The position numbers and the translations under genes are program-made. Positions 42,628 through 51,795 of a stretch of DNA of 64,000 bases are shown here, piece by piece. The first letter of the stretch is position 1. Each line of letters begins with the position of its first letter. Under the pieces are notes generated by a model. That model was not told the DNA's origin. It saw only the letters and a list, made by a program, of their open reading frames with translations, and ran no database searches. This DNA is from Pseudoalteromonas rhizosphaerae (GTDB lineage Bacteria; Pseudomonadota; Gammaproteobacteria; Enterobacterales; Alteromonadaceae): contig NZ_CABVLM010000015.1 of the NCBI RefSeq assembly GCF_902498845.1, positions 1 through 64,000 of the forward strand, given 5' to 3'.

Positions 42628-45015
42628 ATGAAATTTAGTGAAAAGTGGTTAAGAGAGTGGGTTAATCCTGCAATTGACACGCAGGCTCTTTCGGAACAGT
42701 TATCGATGGCCGGCCTTGAGGTAGATGGCGTAGAGCCCGCTGCGGCAGAATTCTCTGGCGTTGTTGTCGGTGAAGTAGTTGAATGTGGTCAGCATCCTGA
42801 TGCAGATAAACTTCGTGTAACTAAAATCAATGTCGGTGGCGATGAGCTATTAGATATTGTATGTGGTGCGCCAAATTGCCGTTTAGGTATCAAAGTTGCA
42901 GTAGCTATGGTTGGCGCTGTATTACCGGGCGATTTTAAAATTAAAAAAGCCAAACTACGTGGTCAACCGTCTCACGGCATGCTGTGTGCATTCGTGGAGC
43001 TGGGTATTAGCGAAGAAGGCGACGGTATCATGGAGTTGCCACTTGATGCACCAGTGGGCACAGACTTACGTGAATACTTAAGCCTTGATGACAACATTAT
43101 TGATGTTGATTTAACCCCGAATCGTGGTGACTGTTTAGGTATTAAAGGCATCGCTCGTGAAGTGGGCGTACTTAACAGTATTGATGTTAAAGCCCTAGAG
43201 ATACCAGCGGTTGCAGCAACTATTGATGATAAAGTATCAATTGAACTAGTAAACGATGAAGCCTGCCCACGTTATTTAGGGCGTGTGATCAAAGGTATCA
43301 ACCTTGACGCCACAACACCACTTTGGATGGTTGAGAAGCTTCGTCGTAGTGGCGTGCGCGCAATTGACCCTGTGGTTGATGTAACTAACTATGTGTTACT
43401 TGAACTTGGCCATCCAATGCATGCTTTTGATTTAAATGCGATTGAAGGCGGTATCAAAGTACGTAGCGCCCATGCTGGTGAAGAGCTGGTATTACTAGAT
43501 GGTAATACTGCTAAGTTAAATGAATCTACCTTAGTAATAGCCGACCATAACAAAGCGCTGGCGATTGCCGGTATCTTTGGCGGTGAGCAATCAGGCGTTA
43601 CCGAGCAAACAACGGATATTCTATTAGAAAGTGCGTTTTTTAATCCAGTTGCTATCGCAGGGCAAGCCCGTAGCTATGGTTTACACACAGATGCATCGCA
43701 TCGTTATGAACGCGGTGTGGATTTTGCGCTGCAACATGATGCAATAGAACGTGCAACTGCGTTGTTACTTGAGATTGTAGGCGGTCAAGCAGGCCCTGTA
43801 GTTGAAGCTGTTGCAAAAGATAAGCTTCCTAAGGTCACTGAAGTACGTCTTCGTCGTGCGCGTTTAGACCGTGTTATTGGTCATCATATTGAAGATGCGA
43901 AAGTAACCGACATTTTAACCCGTTTAGGGTTTGATGTGAAAATTGTCGATGGTGTGTGGAGTGCAGATGTACCAAGCTACCGTTTTGATATCCGTATCGA
44001 AGAAGATCTAATTGAAGAAGTTGCTCGCGTATATGGTTACAACAGTATTCCAAACGTAGCACCGACTGCTAAATTAAAAATGACCACTCATAACGAAGCC
44101 AATATTGCAGTGAGCAAATTTCGCAATACGTTAGTGACTCGTGGTTATCAAGAAGCGATCACTTACAGCTTTGTTGATCCTAAAGCACAGGCTATTTTAC
44201 ACCCAGACAGTGACGCGCTTATTTTGCCACATCCAATTTCGATTGAAATGTCGGCAATGCGTGTGAGCCTTATGCCAGGTTTACTGGCATCAGTAATGTA
44301 TAACCAAAACCGCCAGCAGCCACGTATTCGTTTATTTGAGCATGGCCTTAAATTTCTACGTGATGAAAACGCAGAGAATGGCGTAAATCAAGTTGCAGTT
44401 ATCGGTGGTGCTATTACTGGTCTGGCACATGGTGAACATTGGGTTGAAGAAAAGCGCACCGTTGATTTTTATGACTTAAAAGGTGACGTTGAAGCATTAC
44501 TTTCATTAACCAATGATATAACGCGTTTTGAAATCAAAGCAGAGCAATCAGATGGCTTACATCCGGGCCAATCTGCGGTGATTTATGTTGAAGGTAAAAA
44601 GGTTGGTTTCTTTGGTGCTATTCATCCTCAAGTACAAAAATCGTTAGATATCAATAATGCGACTTACGTGTTTGAAATTGAAATGTCAGCCATTGAAAAA
44701 AGAAATTTACCAGAGGCTGTAGGGGTTTCGAAGTTCCCTTCAAACCGCCGCGACATCGCTATTTTAGTGGAAGATCAGGTGAAATCTGGCGACATTTTAT
44801 CAGTGATAGAAAAAGTTGGCGGAAATCAATTGGTTGACCTAAACTTATTCGATGTGTATAAGGGCAAAGGTATTGAGCCAAATTATAAGAGTTTGGCGAT
44901 TGCTCTAACACTGCAAGCGGTTGATAGAACACTCGAAGAGAAAGATATCAATCTAGTAGTTGATAACGTGGTGGCCGCACTGGCCGAACAGTTTAATGCA
45001 TCGTTGAGGGACTAG
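42628..45015 (+). CDS. pheT: Phenylalanyl-tRNA synthetase beta subunit
   Basis: The 795-residue protein has the same length as in E. coli. Domains in order are an EMAP-like tRNA-binding OB fold (about residues 39-150), a B3/B4 editing domain (about 210-390), B5 (about 400-475), a class II-like core (about 490-680) and the C-terminal FDX-ACB anticodon-binding domain (about 700-795; [15 protein letters not shown]). ihfA follows 2 bp after its stop. Confidence 0.98.
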   Translation: MKFSEKWLREWVNPAIDTQALSEQLSMAGLEVDGVEPAAAEFSGVVVGEVVECGQHPDADKLRVTKINVGGDELLDIVCGAPNCRLGIKVAVAMVGAVLPGDFKIKKAKLRGQPSHGMLCAFVELGISEEGDGIMELPLDAPVGTDLREYLSLDDNIIDVDLTPNRGDCLGIKGIAREVGVLNSIDVKALEIPAVAATIDDKVSIELVNDEACPRYLGRVIKGINLDATTPLWMVEKLRRSGVRAIDPVVDVTNYVLLELGHPMHAFDLNAIEGGIKVRSAHAGEELVLLDGNTAKLNESTLVIADHNKALAIAGIFGGEQSGVTEQTTDILLESAFFNPVAIAGQARSYGLHTDASHRYERGVDFALQHDAIERATALLLEIVGGQAGPVVEAVAKDKLPKVTEVRLRRARLDRVIGHHIEDAKVTDILTRLGFDVKIVDGVWSADVPSYRFDIRIEEDLIEEVARVYGYNSIPNVAPTAKLKMTTHNEANIAVSKFRNTLVTRGYQEAITYSFVDPKAQAILHPDSDALILPHPISIEMSAMRVSLMPGLLASVMYNQNRQQPRIRLFEHGLKFLRDENAENGVNQVAVIGGAITGLAHGEHWVEEKRTVDFYDLKGDVEALLSLTNDITRFEIKAEQSDGLHPGQSAVIYVEGKKVGFFGAIHPQVQKSLDINNATYVFEIEMSAIEKRNLPEAVGVSKFPSNRRDIAILVEDQVKSGDILSVIEKVGGNQLVDLNLFDVYKGKGIEPNYKSLAIALTLQAVDRTLEEKDINLVVDNVVAALAEQFNASLRD

Positions 45016-45017
45016 AT

Positions 45018-45311
45018 ATGGCGCTTACTAAAGCCGACATAGCTGAACACCTATTTGAAAAATTGGGGATCAATAAAAAGGATGCCAAAGATTTAGTTGA
45101 AGCGTTTTTTGAAGAAATCCGCTCAGCGCTTGAAAAAGGCGAGCAGGTTAAGCTCTCTGGATTTGGTAACTTTGATCTTCGTGACAAGAAAGAAAGGCCT
45201 GGCCGTAACCCGAAAACTGGGGAAGATATCCCTATTTCGGCACGACGTGTCGTCACCTTTCGACCTGGTCAAAAGCTCAAAACTCGTGTTGAAGTTGGTA
45301 CGAGCAAATAA
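45018..45311 (+). CDS. ihfA: Integration host factor subunit alpha
   Basis: The 97-residue DNA-bending subunit pairs with IhfB. The beta-arm tip [10 protein letters not shown] holds the intercalating Pro. It is transcribed with pheST, as in E. coli. A terminator follows. Confidence 0.97.
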   Translation: MALTKADIAEHLFEKLGINKKDAKDLVEAFFEEIRSALEKGEQVKLSGFGNFDLRDKKERPGRNPKTGEDIPISARRVVTFRPGQKLKTRVEVGTSK

Positions 45312-45316
45312 ATTAA

Positions 45317-45345
45317 AAAAGGCAGCGTCAGCTGCCTTTTTCTTT
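45317..45345. terminator. Bidirectional terminator after ihfA
   Basis: Stem AAAAGGCAGC/GCTGCCTTTT with loop GTCA, flanked by A on one side and T on the other. It also serves the convergent DUF2989 gene. Confidence 0.92.
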
Positions 45346-45369
45346 TCTATAAACTAAGTTTGAACGCGA

Positions 45370-46170
45370 TTAAAAATCCCGTGGTGAAACAAACTGCCCA
45401 GCTTGAATACTGTCGTAGGTTTGCTGTGCGAGGGTATCTAATCCGCTGAGACTTTTTCCTGTTGCTGTTAGCTGCTGTTCAATTGGGAATATTTCAACAT
45501 TGGTTATCCCAGAAAGCTGCGCAATTTTTGCAAAAGTATAGGCATGCTTATATTTTTCCTGCTTATAAAACAAACTGGTCAATGTGGTGAATATTTCGGG
45601 GTTTGGAGTTTGCTCAGCTTTGTTTAGCTCTAACGTTTTATACAGTAAGTCTATGGTCTTATCTTCATCAAACTTAATATAGTAGCTGGCTAAGAAAAAC
45701 TGGATTTCAGCGTCCTCAGTGACACTAGGATCGTTTTCAAGCGCAAGTAATTTAGTCAGGGCTGATTGGTCATTATTGCGTGACCAGTGATAATACAACA
45801 ACCCAGGGTGGTTAGTATTTTTGGTATCTTGAAATAATCGTGTCATTTCCTTGATACTGGTTAAATGCGCTTCAACGCGGGAGGTGGTTTTTTCTTTTAA
45901 CTTGATATGCTCAATTTTTGCCGCCAGCGATACGCATCTATCGTATTTTTCAAAACCCTTTAATAATAAATATTTGTTATCGTCAGTCGGTTGTTTGTAT
46001 TCATGGTAACGCGCCATGATCACATCAGCACGCTGTGCTTTACAGTGACTATCGGTATTTAAATCATTACATAAACCTGGAGTTTCTTTACACACCTTTG
46101 CAAGTGTCAACGGTTCTTCACACCCAGTTAATGCCAACAAACTCAGTAAAACACTTGCTCTTAGTAACAT
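45370..46170 (-). CDS. DUF2989 lipoprotein
   Basis: The 266-residue product has a lipoprotein signal (SVLLSLLALTGC, lipid Cys 17). The DUF2989 body has several conserved Cys near the N terminus (KVCKETPGLC, HCKAQ) and TPR-like helices in the second half (EIFTTLTSLFYKQEKYKHA). The family is known from Shewanella, Vibrio and Pseudoalteromonas; its function is unknown. Monocistronic. Confidence 0.85.
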   Translation of the reverse strand: MLLRASVLLSLLALTGCEEPLTLAKVCKETPGLCNDLNTDSHCKAQRADVIMARYHEYKQPTDDNKYLLLKGFEKYDRCVSLAAKIEHIKLKEKTTSRVEAHLTSIKEMTRLFQDTKNTNHPGLLYYHWSRNNDQSALTKLLALENDPSVTEDAEIQFFLASYYIKFDEDKTIDLLYKTLELNKAEQTPNPEIFTTLTSLFYKQEKYKHAYTFAKIAQLSGITNVEIFPIEQQLTATGKSLSGLDTLAQQTYDSIQAGQFVSPRDF

Positions 46171-46346
46171 CCCTTAACCTCACCTTAATAATTACCTTGT
46201 TATTCTAGCGTAATGAATTGATCTCTAACAGTGGAGAATAAAGTTAGTTTAAATTAGAATAGCGAAGCCCACTGAGGCGTGTTGCTCTCAAAATTCAATA
46301 CGTCTTATGGCTATCCGTTCAAAAATTGTTTAATTAGGTAAATAAA

Positions 46347-47789
46347 ATGACCTCATCTCACGAGTTAGAATACACAAATAGTTGGCAAGAACGCCAAGAT
46401 TACGCAGAAAGCATGCAACCTATCATTGGTAAGCTTTATCGTAATCGTGGTATTGAAATCGCGGTATATGGCCGTCCTCTCGTCAATGCCAGTACAATTG
46501 ATATCATCAAATCTCACAAAACAGTGGCGCAGTTTGAAGGCACTAAACTACGTTTACGCGAAAGCTTTCCGTTTTTAGAAGCTATTAGCAAAATGGATTT
46601 AAACTCTGCCCGTATCGATATTGGTAAACTGGCTTATGGTTATTTATTTAACGATGTTGCAAATGGTCGTTCTATCGAAGAATATTTAAACGACGAGTTA
46701 GCTGAAATTGTAAACTCACAAGCCAAAGAGCCACGCGATGTAGTGTTATATGGTTTTGGTCGTATCGGTCGTTTACTAGCGCGTTTGTTAATTGAAAAAT
46801 CAGGTCCTTATGCGGATTTACGCTTACGTGCAATCGTTGTTCGTGGTGGTAAAGACGGCGACCTTGAAAAGCGTGCTAGCCTATTACGTCGTGATTCAAT
46901 TCATGGTCCTTTCAATGGTTCAATCACCATTGATAAAGAACGTAATGCAATAAAAGCCAATGGTAGCTACATTCAGGTGATCTATGCTAACTCTCCAGAT
47001 GAAATTGACTACACAGCATATGGTATTGAAAACGCATTGATCGTCGATAATACGGGGATCTGGAAAGACGAAGCTGGCCTTGGCTTACATTTAAAATCAA
47101 AAGGCGCTGCAAAAGTACTATTAACAGCACCGGCGAAAGGCAATATCAAAAACATCGTATATGGTGTTAATAACCACGATATCAAACCGGAAGATAAAAT
47201 TGTTTGTGCAGCAAGCTGTACTACCAACGCAATCACACCAACATTAAAAGCACTTAATGATAAGTTTGGTATTAACAATGGTCACGTTGAAACAGTTCAC
47301 TCGTACACTAATGACCAAAATTTGATTGATAACTACCACAAAGCAGATCGTCGTGGCCGTGCCGCAGCACTTAATATGGTGATCACTGAGACTGGCGCAG
47401 CTAAAGCTGTTTCAAAAGCATTACCAGAACTTGAAGGCAAATTAACGGGTAACGCAATCCGTGTACCTACACCGAATGTGTCTCTGGCTATTTTGAACTT
47501 AAACCTTGCGACCAGCACCACGGTTGAGGAGTTAAACTCGTTCTTACGCCATGCTGCTCTGCATTCAGAGTTACGCGACCAAATTGATTACACGGCCTCT
47601 ACTGAGATTGTGTCTACCGATTTAGTCGGCAGTCGTTATGCGGGTGTAGTTGATTCAACCGCCACTATCGTTGATGACAACCGTATTGTACTTTATGTTT
47701 GGTACGATAATGAGTTTGGTTACAGCTGCCAAGTTGTGCGTTGTATGCGCGATATGGCCGAGGTTTCATTCCCAAGCTTGCCACGTTAA
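46347..47789 (+). CDS. Glyceraldehyde-3-phosphate dehydrogenase, N-terminally extended
   Basis: The 480-residue protein has about 130 residues before the NAD-binding motif VLYGFGRIGRLLARLL (near 137), then a normal GAPDH. The catalytic Cys is in AASCTTNAITPTL (near 290) and the substrate-binding stretch is NYHKADRRGRAAALN. The long form is common in marine gammaproteobacteria beside a standard gapA. The extension (NSWQERQDYAESMQPIIGKLYR) has no assigned role. It may work in glycolysis, gluconeogenesis or both. Confidence 0.93.
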   Translation: MTSSHELEYTNSWQERQDYAESMQPIIGKLYRNRGIEIAVYGRPLVNASTIDIIKSHKTVAQFEGTKLRLRESFPFLEAISKMDLNSARIDIGKLAYGYLFNDVANGRSIEEYLNDELAEIVNSQAKEPRDVVLYGFGRIGRLLARLLIEKSGPYADLRLRAIVVRGGKDGDLEKRASLLRRDSIHGPFNGSITIDKERNAIKANGSYIQVIYANSPDEIDYTAYGIENALIVDNTGIWKDEAGLGLHLKSKGAAKVLLTAPAKGNIKNIVYGVNNHDIKPEDKIVCAASCTTNAITPTLKALNDKFGINNGHVETVHSYTNDQNLIDNYHKADRRGRAAALNMVITETGAAKAVSKALPELEGKLTGNAIRVPTPNVSLAILNLNLATSTTVEELNSFLRHAALHSELRDQIDYTASTEIVSTDLVGSRYAGVVDSTATIVDDNRIVLYVWYDNEFGYSCQVVRCMRDMAEVSFPSLPR

Positions 47790-47814
47790 TCGGTAATAGC
47801 TTAAAAATCTTTAC

Positions 47815-47841
47815 AAAAAGCCAGCATTCGCTGGCTTTTTT
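47815..47841 (+). terminator. Terminator of GAPDH gene
   Basis: Stem AAAAAGCCAGC/GCTGGCTTTTT with loop ATTC and a T run. Confidence 0.92.
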
Positions 47842-47998
47842 AGTCATGAATGTTTTTTCAAAACCCAAGCCATGTGGTAGGCTGTCTCCAGTTTGCTACA
47901 TTTTAATAACAATGCGTCCATTATAGTGAGGCGTTATTTAATTTCTAACTAACAAGCGATAAGTTAGCGATTAATTTTTCATATATAGGTTTAATAAA

Positions 47999-49129
47999 AT
48001 GAAAATCACCAGTAATTTTGACAGTGGCAATATCAAGGTCATTGCCGCGACCGATCCACTTAATATTCAGCTTGAGATCAATAAAGATCATTTATCTGAT
48101 TTTTTTCAGTGGTTCCATTTCCGTTTAGAAACAACACCTTTTCAAAGCCATAAATTACATATCAATAATCTTGAAAATTCAGCTTACCCTGACGGCTGGG
48201 AAGGTTATCAGGCAGTTGCATCATATGATCGCCAAACCTGGTTTCGTGTTCCTTCAAACTATGCTGATGGCACGTTATCATTTGAGATTGAGCCAGAATG
48301 TGGCTGTGTTTATTTTGCTTACTTTGCACCATATAGCTACGAGCGTCACTTAGACCTAATCACATGGGCACAAAGCCAAGAAGCCTGCCAGCTTGAAACC
48401 TTAGGTGAAACACTTGATGGCCGTGATATGAGCGTACTGCGCATTGGTGGCGAAAGTGATGAAAATAAGAAAACTATTTGGATAACAGCCCGTCAACATC
48501 CTGGCGAAACGATGGCCGAATGGTTTGTTGAAGGTGTATTACATAAGTTATTAGATGATGAAGATCCACATGCAGCAGCATTGTTATCAAAAGCGGTATT
48601 TTACATCGTACCGAACATGAACCCTGATGGCAGCGCTCGCGGGCATTTACGTACTAACGCAAAAGGAGTTAACTTAAATCGTGAATGGCAAACTCCAAGC
48701 ATGGAAAATAGCCCAGAAGTATATTTAGTGCTAAATAAAATGCGTGAGACCGGTGTTGATATGCACCTTGATATTCACGGAGATGAAGCGATTCCATATA
48801 ACTTTGTAGCCGGTAGTGAAGGTATCCCAAGCTATGATGCACGCTTAAAAGACTTAGAAGACAGTTTTAAAGCGGCATTGCACATAGTGACTCCTGAGTT
48901 TCAAGATGTCCACGGTTACCCGAAAGATGAGCCAGGTCAAGCCAATCTAACGGTGGGGTCATCAGCTGTTGCAGAAGAATTTAAAGCGCTTGCTTATACG
49001 GTTGAAATGCCATTTAAGGATAACGATGGTTTACCAGATCCTGATTATGGCTGGTCAGATCGCCGTTCATATCAATTTGGCCAAGACACCTTGGCTGCGA
49101 TTGTTAACGTAGTAGATAAATTAAGATAA
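47999..49129 (+). CDS. M14-family zinc carboxypeptidase
   Basis: The 376-residue cytoplasmic enzyme has an N-terminal beta domain typical of cytosolic-carboxypeptidase-like M14 proteins (residues about 1-115) and a catalytic domain. Zinc ligands are HPGE (near 166-169) and the His of DIHGDE (near 258), the substrate-binding stretch is MNPDGSARGHLRTNAKGVNLNR and the catalytic Glu is in VEMPF (near 335). It has no signal peptide. The substrate is unknown; relatives remove C-terminal residues from peptides. Monocistronic. Confidence 0.93.
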   Translation: MKITSNFDSGNIKVIAATDPLNIQLEINKDHLSDFFQWFHFRLETTPFQSHKLHINNLENSAYPDGWEGYQAVASYDRQTWFRVPSNYADGTLSFEIEPECGCVYFAYFAPYSYERHLDLITWAQSQEACQLETLGETLDGRDMSVLRIGGESDENKKTIWITARQHPGETMAEWFVEGVLHKLLDDEDPHAAALLSKAVFYIVPNMNPDGSARGHLRTNAKGVNLNREWQTPSMENSPEVYLVLNKMRETGVDMHLDIHGDEAIPYNFVAGSEGIPSYDARLKDLEDSFKAALHIVTPEFQDVHGYPKDEPGQANLTVGSSAVAEEFKALAYTVEMPFKDNDGLPDPDYGWSDRRSYQFGQDTLAAIVNVVDKLR

Positions 49130-49139
49130 CGCGTTTGTA

Positions 49140-49177
49140 CTAAGGGCATCATTCATATCGATGCCCTTAGTTTTTTT
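49140..49177 (+). terminator. Terminator of the M14 gene
   Basis: An 11-bp perfect stem, CTAAGGGCATC/GATGCCCTTAG, followed by seven T. Confidence 0.95.
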
Positions 49178-49498
49178 AATCGCGATGAATGGCATTAGCG
49201 ACGCTAATAAAGCGATGATATTTGTTTAATGTGTTACTTAAATCTTTTCCAAGCTCTGTTCGAGCCGTATATTTAAGTTACCTGCATAAAACCACGTAGG
49301 GTTAATTAAGTTTTACAAGTAGTTGTTTTGAAAATTAAGTGTTAACAAACTTAGATCGTTTAAGTTAATATTCAAAAAGTTGCAGGGGAGGTAGTAATGT
49401 TGTTACCTTATTTCCCATAGCCATATGTCGCGCATTCTGATTAGCTACAGCAGAGTATCGTAACTAGAAAATAATAAATATAACTATAGAGGATATCC
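49178..49498. other. Leader region of the AgcS symporter gene
   Basis: About 320 bp without a gene. AGGTA (49389-49393) and TACCT (49404-49408) form a small inverted repeat inside a GGGG...CCC frame. I checked for a glycine riboswitch, common upstream of this gene class, and did not see its conserved core. Confidence 0.4.
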
Positions 49499-51004
49499 AT
49501 GGAAGCTTTTGTAAGCGCTGTTAATGATGTTGTTTGGAGTAATGCACTCATCTATTTATGCCTAGGCGCAGGCTTGTTCTATTCTGTATTAACCCGATTT
49601 GCTCAAGTTAGACATTTTAAAGAAATGTGCAAATTACTATTTAGCCCTAACACCTCAGATAAAGGGATCTCATCTTTTCAAGCATTGGCTGTGTCGTTAT
49701 CTGGACGAGTAGGGGTTGGTAATATAGCCGGTGTAGCGGCAGCAATTGGCTTTGGTGGCCCTGGTGCTATTTTTTGGATGTGGATAGTGGCTTTTCTAGG
49801 GGCAAGTACCGCGTACGCCGAATCTACATTAGGGCAAATTTATAAAACAGAAGAAGATGGCCAATATCGCGGCGGCCCAGCATATTATTTTGATCGCTGT
49901 TTAGAACAAAAATGGCTGGCGATTTTATTTGCCGTGTCGGCAATTATTGCATGTGGTGTTTTTCTGCCGGGCGTGCAAGCCAATGCTGTTGGCAACGCGT
50001 TTACCCAAGTGTTTGGTGATGGCACTATGGTCACAACGAGTTTTGGTGAAGTCGGTAGCTTTAAATTGGTTGCTTTGGCAATTATTCTTATTGTTTTAGC
50101 GTTTATTATCTTCGGTGGTATTAAGCGTATTGCTAACTTTACTCAAATTGTGGTGCCATTTATGGCGTTAGGCTACATAGTATTAGCTTTAATCGTGGTA
50201 TTTTTAAATATCGATAAAGTACCTGATATCTTCTCTTTAATCATAACAGATGCGTTTACCGCACAGGCCGGTTTTGGTGCCGCTATTGGTTGGGGTGTAA
50301 AACGTGGTATTTATTCTAACGAAGCTGGTCAAGGTACCGGACCGCATGCAGCTGCAGCGGCCGAAGTTGATCACCCAGCCCAACAAGGTTTAGTGCAAGC
50401 TTTTTCTGTTTATGTTGATACTATTTTTGTTTGTACTGCGACAGCATTAATGATTTTAATTACCCAGCAATACAATGTAGTGGGTGAATTACCAGCAGGG
50501 CAATTTATTGTACAAAACGTTGATGCTGCAACTGAAGTTGGTTCAGCTGCTTTCACGCAAATGGCTTTATTCAGTGTGTTTGGTGGTTTTGGTGAAGCAT
50601 TTGTTGGTATTGCATTGTTCTTCTTCGCTTTTACTACAATACTTGCTTATTACTATATTGCTGAAACCAATATTGCATATTTAAATCGTTATTTTAAAGG
50701 CACTATTCCGCTTGTGATGGTGAAATTTGTGATTATGTTTATGGTGTCATATGGTATGGTAAACAGCTCTGGTTATATCTGGAGTATTGGTGACATTGGT
50801 GTGGGTTTAATGGCTTGGATAAATATATTGGGCATTTTATCAATATTCTTTGTGGCTAGACCTGCGCTATTATGTTTGCGCGATTACGAAGATCAGAAGA
50901 AAAAAGGGGGAGATATCACATTTGACCCTGTTAAGTTAGGGATCAAAAACGCTATTTTTTGGGAAAAGCGTCTCGCAAAACAATCAAAAGATTCTCAGTT
51001 ATAG
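49499..51004 (+). CDS. Sodium/alanine or glycine symporter (AgcS family)
   Basis: The 501-residue inner membrane protein has about eleven hydrophobic segments and the AgcS landmarks GRVGVGNIAGVAAAIGFGGPG and KRGIYSNEAGQGTGPHAAAA. It imports alanine, glycine or D-alanine with Na+. The exact substrate cannot be read from sequence. Monocistronic, with a strong terminator after it. Confidence 0.94.
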   Translation: MEAFVSAVNDVVWSNALIYLCLGAGLFYSVLTRFAQVRHFKEMCKLLFSPNTSDKGISSFQALAVSLSGRVGVGNIAGVAAAIGFGGPGAIFWMWIVAFLGASTAYAESTLGQIYKTEEDGQYRGGPAYYFDRCLEQKWLAILFAVSAIIACGVFLPGVQANAVGNAFTQVFGDGTMVTTSFGEVGSFKLVALAIILIVLAFIIFGGIKRIANFTQIVVPFMALGYIVLALIVVFLNIDKVPDIFSLIITDAFTAQAGFGAAIGWGVKRGIYSNEAGQGTGPHAAAAAEVDHPAQQGLVQAFSVYVDTIFVCTATALMILITQQYNVVGELPAGQFIVQNVDAATEVGSAAFTQMALFSVFGGFGEAFVGIALFFFAFTTILAYYYIAETNIAYLNRYFKGTIPLVMVKFVIMFMVSYGMVNSSGYIWSIGDIGVGLMAWINILGILSIFFVARPALLCLRDYEDQKKKGGDITFDPVKLGIKNAIFWEKRLAKQSKDSQL

Positions 51005-51127
51005 GATTGAGTGGCGTAATCAGAGGTGTTTTGGTTATTGTAAAAATTAGATACTCGTTGTTTTTCGGATCTCAGCTCTTGGCTGCAATTGAAAAAAGAC
51101 AACGACAAATAAAACACGTACAATAAA

Positions 51128-51150
51128 GGGCGCCGCAAGGCGCCTTTTTT
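51128..51150 (+). terminator. Terminator of the symporter gene
   Basis: Stem GGCGCC/GGCGCC with a GCAA tetraloop and six T; flanked by AAA on the left. Confidence 0.9.
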
Positions 51151-51185
51151 ATGCGTAGATTTTTATGCGAAGTATGGAGAAAGAT

Positions 51186-51512
51186 ATGGCAATTGTTCGT
51201 TGTCCTAGTTGTAATAAGTCAATATCCGATAAACACCAACAGTGCCCTCACTGTGAGAATAATGTAGCGCAGCTTGATGACGAACAACGTCAACAGCTAG
51301 CGCGCGAAAAACGCATTCAAAAACAGCAAATGTTTATGAATCACTCTTTTTTTGCTCTACTGATATTTTTAGGTGGATTCTTTAGTTTATACTTTTTACA
51401 TCCAGAACCTGAAACTCCATCGTGGTACGCATGCTCCGCAGCCATTGCAATCGGTTGTATTTGGTATTTAATAAACCGCGTTATTTTAGTGACTTTAAAA
51501 AAGAAAAAATGA
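51186..51512 (+). CDS. Zinc-ribbon protein with two membrane helices
   Basis: The 108-residue product has an N-terminal zinc ribbon (CPSCNKSISDKHQQCPHC), a charged linker and two hydrophobic helices (about 50-70 and 78-98), ending in a run of Lys. It starts at an ATG preceded by GGAGAAAG. The family is not named to me. It starts the yeaC-DUF349 gene group, 1 bp before yeaC. Confidence 0.75.
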   Translation: MAIVRCPSCNKSISDKHQQCPHCENNVAQLDDEQRQQLAREKRIQKQQMFMNHSFFALLIFLGGFFSLYFLHPEPETPSWYACSAAIAIGCIWYLINRVILVTLKKKK

Positions 51513-51513
51513 C

Positions 51514-51795
51514 ATGAACATCGATAATCTCGTAAAAACAATTACCCCAGAATTATTCGAACGCCTCCAGTATGGTGCCGCAACAGGTAAGTGGCCTGAT
51601 GGCACGGTACTCAGTGACGAGCAAAAGCAGCAGACAGTGCAATTAGTCATGCTTTACCAAGCAAAAGTAGCGCAAACAAATGAGCAATTCACCATCGGTT
51701 CTAATGGTGAAATGGTGCAAAAAACCAAAGCACAATTGCAAAAAGAATTTACCGCAGACAACGAAATAGCAAGGTTTAGTGAACATGATCTTTAA
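51514..51795 (+). CDS. yeaC: YeaC-family protein (DUF1315)
   Basis: The 93-residue protein has the family pattern LFERLQYGAATGKWPDG, LSDEQKQQTVQLVMLYQAK and NGEMVQKTKAQLQKEF, matching E. coli YeaC. Its function is unknown. Its end overlaps the start of the DUF349 gene by 11 bp. Confidence 0.92.
   Translation: MNIDNLVKTITPELFERLQYGAATGKWPDGTVLSDEQKQQTVQLVMLYQAKVAQTNEQFTIGSNGEMVQKTKAQLQKEFTADNEIARFSEHDL

Noticed and set aside
49178-49498. Glycine riboswitch upstream of the AgcS symporter
   Set aside because: The conserved core of the glycine aptamer is not present; only a small palindrome is visible.
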